Below are positions 59,899 to 64,000 of a stretch of 64,000 bases of DNA, in pieces. Location: contig CAWEPQ010000020.1 of NCBI GenBank assembly GCA_963811055.1, positions 496,001 through 560,000 on the forward strand, in the 5' to 3' direction. The notes below the pieces were generated by a model, which worked only from the letters and a program-made list of their open reading frames with translations, was not told the origin of the DNA and did not search any database. Made by a program: the position numbers and the translations under genes. This stretch comes from JACVRW01 sp963811055 (lineage in GTDB: Bacteria > Actinomycetota > Thermoleophilia > Solirubrobacterales > Thermoleophilaceae). Position 1 is the first letter of the stretch. Every line of letters starts with the position of its first letter.

Positions 59899-60867
59899 TC
59901 AGCCGTCGGGAAACGGCTGGATCTTCACGCCGTGGTCCTGCTCGCGCACGCCGAGCTCGTAGGCGGCGCTGCCGCGGATCTCGAGGGCCCGCACCGGCCG
60001 TTCCTTGGGCTCGACGCGCAGGCGCATGGTGGCCACGGAGCAGTTGAGCGAATGGTGCTCCCCGCCGGCGGGGTCGGCGTACTCCCAGCCAACGGTGTCC
60101 TCGAGCGCGGCGGTCACGTCGCCCGACACAGAGATGCCCTTCCCGGTCAGGTGGAACTGGCACACGCCCGGGCCCTCGCGCACCTCCGTGCCGCGCCGCC
60201 CGCCGAGCGCGTAGCGCTCCCCCTCCACCATCACGGCGCCGTTGGCGATCCACGGCGTGGTCATGCCGCCGATGATCACCCGTCCCACCGCGGCGTCGAG
60301 CCATTCGCCGTCCTCGGTCAGGCCGTGGAGCCAGATCCAGCGCTCCGCGTGCTCCGCACCCCAGTTGTGGCCCACCATCCCGTGCCAGCCGTCGAGGGAG
60401 ATCTGGCGGTCCCCCACTCCGAGCCGGCCACCGAAGTACGCGGCGGGCAGCGGGCTCACGAGCTTGGTCTTCGGGAGCGGTGCGCGGTACATCCAGTCGC
60501 TCGACAGGTGGAAGAGGGGCTCCTCGTGCGACTCGAAGCTCAACTCCCACCAGGCCGCGCCGGCCCATCCGAACGCCCGGCCCGGCCCGATGCCGGAGGC
60601 GTCGCCGACCCTGAGCCAGTCGCGCTCGCCCGTCTCCGGGCCGGGGAGCGTCTCCTTGGCCGCCACCGGACCGCCGGCCCCGGCCTCGAAGAGGGTGAAC
60701 CAGACCGATCCCGTCGGCTCCTCGTCCGGGCGCTTGTGGACCGTGTAGCGGATCCACACAGCCAGCGGCTCCTCCGGATGGCAGGCCTTCAGGTAGTAGC
60801 TCTCGTAGTGCCCGGCGGACGCGCGAATGCCCGGAAAACGGGCCTCGGTCGGATTCACGCCGGGCAC
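59899..60867 (-). CDS. AttH/CrtC lipocalin-like family protein
   Basis: About 322 residues. It begins PGVNPTEARFPGIRASAGHYESYYLKA and shows the tandem lipocalin-like pattern of AttH/hydroxyneurosporene-synthase/tocopherol-cyclase relatives. These include VWIRYTVHKRPDEEPTGSVWFTLFE, WWELSFESHEEPLFHL, ISLDGWHGMVGHNWGAEHAERWIWLHG and FEIRGSAAYELG-like ends. No signal peptide is visible. GTG 60867 is proposed because TAGGCT (minus strand, 60883-60878) lies 10 nt upstream; an in-frame GTG at 60888 is the longer alternative. The substrate is unknown, probably a hydrophobic molecule. Confidence 0.72.
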   Translation of the reverse strand: MPGVNPTEARFPGIRASAGHYESYYLKACHPEEPLAVWIRYTVHKRPDEEPTGSVWFTLFEAGAGGPVAAKETLPGPETGERDWLRVGDASGIGPGRAFGWAGAAWWELSFESHEEPLFHLSSDWMYRAPLPKTKLVSPLPAAYFGGRLGVGDRQISLDGWHGMVGHNWGAEHAERWIWLHGLTEDGEWLDAAVGRVIIGGMTTPWIANGAVMVEGERYALGGRRGTEVREGPGVCQFHLTGKGISVSGDVTAALEDTVGWEYADPAGGEHHSLNCSVATMRLRVEPKERPVRALEIRGSAAYELGVREQDHGVKIQPFPDG

Positions 60868-60911
60868 GGTGGGCCCCAGCCTACCCACGGCGACTGCTAG
60901 AAACCCGGTCT

Positions 60912-61598
60912 GTGCCCGACCAACCGGTAATGGTCATCACCGGCGCCAGCAGCGGCATCGGCGCCGCCACGGCCCGCCGGGCCGTGGAGTTCGGGCATCG
61001 CGTGGTGCTGGCCGCCCGCTCCGAGGACAAGCTGGCGGTGCTGGCCGACGAGCTCGGCGACGCCGCTATCCCGGTGCGCTGCGACGTGACGAGCTGGGAA
61101 GACCAGCAGCAGCTGGTGGCCACCGCGCTCGACCGCTTCGGCCGCATGGACGTGTTCTTCGCGAACGCCGGGTTCGGCGCCAAGCGCGGGTTTCTCGAGG
61201 AGACCGTGGAGCACTGGCGGGCAATGGTGGACACCAACGTCTACGGCGCGGCGCTGTCGATACGAGCCGCGCTCGGCCATTTCCGCGAGCAGAACCGCGG
61301 GCATGTGCTGCTGACGAGCTCGGTGGCCGGCCGGCGCGTGCTGCCCGGATCGCTCTACTCCTGCACCAAGTGGGCGGTCACGGCGATGGGCGAGGCGCTC
61401 CGCCAGGAGGTGGCCGAGACCGACATCAAGGTCACGCTGATCGAGCCGGGCATGGTCGACACGCCCTTCTTCGACGACGCGCCCAGCGGCGCACTCGAGT
61501 CGGACGACATCGCCCGCGCGGTGCTCTTCGCCCTCACCCAGCCTCCGCACGTCGACGTGAACGAGGTGCTCGTGCGGCCGATTCACCAGCCCACCTGA
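60912..61598 (+). CDS. Short-chain dehydrogenase/reductase
   Basis: 228 residues from GTG 60912. The cofactor motif is VMVITGASSGIGAATARRA. The downstream NAG motif is FFANAGFGAKRG. The catalytic residues are Ser in LLTSSVAGR and Tyr/Lys in YSCTKWAV. The C-terminal IEPGMVDTPFF is usual for classical SDRs. Arg after the cofactor strand (LAARSEDKL) suggests NADP preference. TGC-TAGAAA at 60895-60903 is a possible extended -10, 8 nt before the start. The substrate is unknown. Confidence 0.9.
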   Translation: MPDQPVMVITGASSGIGAATARRAVEFGHRVVLAARSEDKLAVLADELGDAAIPVRCDVTSWEDQQQLVATALDRFGRMDVFFANAGFGAKRGFLEETVEHWRAMVDTNVYGAALSIRAALGHFREQNRGHVLLTSSVAGRRVLPGSLYSCTKWAVTAMGEALRQEVAETDIKVTLIEPGMVDTPFFDDAPSGALESDDIARAVLFALTQPPHVDVNEVLVRPIHQPT

Positions 61599-61654
61599 GC
61601 TCACCGGCACCGCCCGAGGGCACGAAACCGGCTCCCGATGAGCACGGAGCCGGA

Positions 61655-64000
61655 ATGATGGCCTCTGTGCGCCGCCCGCTGATCGCGTGGATCCACCTGG
61701 CGGTCCTGTGGTCGTTCGCCTTCGCGAAGCCGCTCTTCGACGTGCTCGCGGACAGCCCGGAGTTCTTCGTAGCCCGCGGAAACACCTCGTCGGACATCCT
61801 GCTCCTCGCGTTCGGGGTCACGCTCGTGCCACCGACGCTCATGCTGGCCGTGGAGCTCCTCCTGTGGCGGTTCGAGTCGATTCGCAACGCCGTTCACCTT
61901 GGCTTCGTGGCGGTGCTTGCGGCCGCCAGCGCGCTTCAGGTGCTTGCGGCTGTCGACGTCTCGTCCGCGTTGCTCATCCCGGTTGCGCTCCTGCTCGGCG
62001 CGCTCGGCGCGCTGTTCTACGCGCGCGGGCGCGTCGTACCCACTGTGCTCACGGTGCTGGCCCCGGTTCCGCTGCTCTTCCTCGTCCTGCTGGTCGTGTT
62101 CTCGCCCGTGTCGGATCTGGTGTTCCCGGATTCCGAGGAATCGGTGGCGCAGGCAGCGGTGAAAGGCCACACGCCCATCGTCTTCATCGTCTTCGACGAG
62201 TTCTCCGTGGCCGGGCTGATGGACGCGGAGCACCGCATCGACGCCACCCGTTACCCGAACTTCGCCAGGCTCGCCGGCGACTCCACCTGGTACCGGAACG
62301 CCACCACTGTCGCCGACGCGACCGTGCTCGCGGTGCCACCCATCCTGGCCGGACGGCGGCCGGACGCGGACGCCCTGCCGGTGGCCGCCGACTACCCGAA
62401 CAACCTCTTCACGCTGCTGGGCGAGAGCTACAGCTTCGACGTGGACGAGTCCGCGACGGATCTGTGCCCACCCCGGCTGTGCACGCCCACTCGCCCACCC
62501 GCGGCCACCAGGCTGAGCTCGCTCGTCTCCGATCTGAGCCTGGTGTCCGCGCACCTCCTGCTACCCGACGACCTCTCGGAAGACCTTCCGGCGGTGGATC
62601 GCACCTTCAGCGGGTTCGGGGAAGAGGGCGGCAAGCAGCCGAGCGCGAGATCCCAGTTCCTGGGTGGTCTGGGCGACATCCTGAAGGGCAGGGACAAGAC
62701 GTTCGCCAGCTTCGTCGACCGCATCAGGCCCACACGGGCGCGGCCGCGTGCGCATTTCCTGCACGTACAGCTCCCGCACATTCCCTGGGAGTACATGCCG
62801 GACGGCCGGCAGTACACGCTGGACGCGGACATGCCCCTGGCCGGCAACGGCCCCTGGAAGGGGGACTCGTCGCTGACCCACCTCGGCATGCAGCGCTACC
62901 TGCTGCAGCTCGGCTACGTCGATCGTCTGATCGGCCTGCTGCTCGACCACCTGCGGGAAACCGGGCTCTACCGCGACAGCCTGATGGTGGTCACGGCGGA
63001 CCACGGCGTGGCCTTCCAGCCGGACCTCCCGCGCCGGACGGTCGACAGGGGGACGTTCGCGCAGATCGCGGGCGTGCCGCTCTTCATCAAGGCGCCCGGG
63101 CAGCGGGACGGGCGAGTCGAGGACGCGCCCGCCCGGAGCATCGACATCCTGCCGACCGTGGCCGACGAGCTGGACATCCGCATGCCATGGCCCGTGGAGG
63201 GGCGGTCGCTGCTCACGCCGGCAGGCGGGGACGTGCGGTCACTGTCGGTCGCCTCCAAGGACGGCCCGTCCGCGGTACGAGCCAGCCTGGACGAGCACAT
63301 CGCCGGACTCGACGCGGCCGTGGAGCGCATGGTCCGGCTGTTCGGTGCCGATGACGGTGGCCGGGGCCTGTTCGCGGTCGGGCCGGACCGCGACCTGCTG
63401 GGCAGCGGGGTGGATCGGCTGCCCGCGTTCCGGGGTCAGCGCGCCGAGGTCGACTTCGCTTCCGCGGGGTCGCTCCGCTCGATCGGCCGGTCGTCGGGGG
63501 ACACGGCCGTGGTCGAGGGACGGATCACGGGTGATGTGGCCGAGGGCGAGCGTGTGGCAATAGCGGTCGGTGGCCGGATCCGGGCGGTCACGCGCACGTA
63601 TCGCTCGCACGACCAGGTCCACTTCTGGGCGGTGCTCCCCGGAGGGTCTTACGGGAAGGGGTCCAATCAGATCGGCGTGTTCGGCATCCACGGCCAGGGC
63701 GGCGAGCGCCGGCTGGCAAGCTTCAGAACCCCCTCCGCCGAGCAGCTGTCCACCCAGGACGGGCGTACGGTGATCGTCACCGCCTTCGGGAAGCGCACGG
63801 AGGTGGAGCCGGGAGCCGTGAACGGCTCCGTCGACAGGGTCGTCTCCCTGGCGGGCAACGCGCTCATAGTCCAGGGCTGGGCCGCCAACACCGATGCCGG
63901 CCGCGCGGCGGACAGGGTGCTCGTCTTCGCGGACGGGAGGCTGGTGGCCTCCGGCGCTCCGGACAAGGACCGGCCCGATGTGGCCGACGCGTACGACGGC
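61655..64000 (+). CDS. Membrane-anchored sulfatase/alkaline-phosphatase superfamily enzyme (3' end outside window)
   Basis: Open from ATG 61655 (or 61658) to the window edge, at least 781 residues. Five hydrophobic segments lie in the first 160 residues, for example VLTVLAPVPLLFLVLLVVF. The extracytoplasmic catalytic domain begins with the metal motif IVFIVFDEFSVAGL. A candidate Thr nucleophile lies in TTVADATVLAVPPILAGRRP; there is no CxPxR sulfatase motif. Later come HFLHVQLPHIPWEYMPDG, MVVTADHGVAF and RSIDILPTVADEL. It is probably a phospho- or sulfo-transferase acting on cell-surface glycans, as in LtaS-like enzymes. The C-terminal part is a beta-rich region. Confidence 0.82.
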   Translation, partial: MMASVRRPLIAWIHLAVLWSFAFAKPLFDVLADSPEFFVARGNTSSDILLLAFGVTLVPPTLMLAVELLLWRFESIRNAVHLGFVAVLAAASALQVLAAVDVSSALLIPVALLLGALGALFYARGRVVPTVLTVLAPVPLLFLVLLVVFSPVSDLVFPDSEESVAQAAVKGHTPIVFIVFDEFSVAGLMDAEHRIDATRYPNFARLAGDSTWYRNATTVADATVLAVPPILAGRRPDADALPVAADYPNNLFTLLGESYSFDVDESATDLCPPRLCTPTRPPAATRLSSLVSDLSLVSAHLLLPDDLSEDLPAVDRTFSGFGEEGGKQPSARSQFLGGLGDILKGRDKTFASFVDRIRPTRARPRAHFLHVQLPHIPWEYMPDGRQYTLDADMPLAGNGPWKGDSSLTHLGMQRYLLQLGYVDRLIGLLLDHLRETGLYRDSLMVVTADHGVAFQPDLPRRTVDRGTFAQIAGVPLFIKAPGQRDGRVEDAPARSIDILPTVADELDIRMPWPVEGRSLLTPAGGDVRSLSVASKDGPSAVRASLDEHIAGLDAAVERMVRLFGADDGGRGLFAVGPDRDLLGSGVDRLPAFRGQRAEVDFASAGSLRSIGRSSGDTAVVEGRITGDVAEGERVAIAVGGRIRAVTRTYRSHDQVHFWAVLPGGSYGKGSNQIGVFGIHGQGGERRLASFRTPSAEQLSTQDGRTVIVTAFGKRTEVEPGAVNGSVDRVVSLAGNALIVQGWAANTDAGRAADRVLVFADGRLVASGAPDKDRPDVADAYDG

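Noticed and set aside
1..64000. CRISPR arrays, insertion sequences, prophage or integrative elements
   Set aside because: No direct-repeat array, transposase, integrase or att-like duplication was seen. Base composition is even, apart from short intergenic dips.

Overview
The window is about 64 kb of a very GC-rich (roughly 70%) actinobacterial chromosome. The best fit is the class Thermoleophilia, order Solirubrobacterales. The evidence is the actinobacterial integration host factor gene mihF beside gmk-rpoZ-coaBC, MurT/GatD lipid II amidation genes, a DapL aminotransferase, a PilB ATPase, RNase Y together with RNase J, and a secreted protein with RDLRNN-type decapeptide repeats that I recall as common in that order. 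These assignments come from recognising protein families, not from a search. There is no rRNA, tRNA, CRISPR array, insertion sequence or prophage. This is a housekeeping region.

Layout. 1-3.0 kb: 3' end of carB, pyrK, pyrD. 3.2-6.0 kb: mihF, gmk, rpoZ, coaBC and a TPR protein. 6.0-8.3 kb: a YbjN-like gene, dtd and an aldehyde dehydrogenase. 8.4-17.5 kb: the translation/transcription cluster rimP-nusA-rnpM-infB-DUF503-rbfA-nrnA-truB-ribF, then rpsO, a peroxiredoxin and a DsbA-like protein. 17.6-28.3 kb: pnp, an M16 protease, dapB, a beta-propeller lipoprotein, a PAS-GGDEF-EAL protein, DUF3052, dapA and rnj. 28.3-36.3 kb: a two-component system with a secreted repeat protein, then ftsK, a RodZ-like gene, cinA and thpR. 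36.6-42 kb: recA-recX, rny, a glycolipid-binding protein and miaB. 42-50 kb: a binding-protein lipoprotein, miaA, dapF, dapL, DUF429, hflX, dut and pilB. 50-54.6 kb: a tightly coupled minus-strand operon of class II amidotransferase, lipid kinase, murT, methyltransferase and gatD. 54.6-64 kb: a phosphatase-like protein, a HAD hydrolase, a PPIase, a thioredoxin-TPR protein, small membrane or acidic proteins, a DivIVA-like protein, pdxH, an AttH-like protein, an SDR and the start of a membrane sulfatase-like enzyme.

Gene expression style. Most genes overlap their neighbours by ATGA, GTGA or TGATG. Many operon heads have no Shine-Dalgarno site but a TANNNT hexamer 6-10 nt before the start codon, which points to widespread leaderless transcription. 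In two divergent gene pairs the two opposing -10 boxes overlap within a 7-bp element. Five convergent pairs share a CTAG in which both TAG stop codons overlap.

Data quality. About two dozen single-base indels break obviously essential genes (carB, gmk, coaBC, recX, rny, miaB, murT, gatD and others). Most are an extra base, often CCC where CC is expected. They cluster at 0.7-6.4, 38-41.5 and 50-57.5 kb and are absent elsewhere. I read them as sequencing or assembly errors, and I give gene extents that bridge them.

Most interesting points: the five-gene coupled operon carrying a methyltransferase between murT and gatD; a DapF homologue with serine at both catalytic cysteine positions, overlapping dapL; a terminator hairpin ending 5 nt before the rimP start codon; the leaderless and bidirectional promoters; and a phosphatase-fold protein without its catalytic cysteine.
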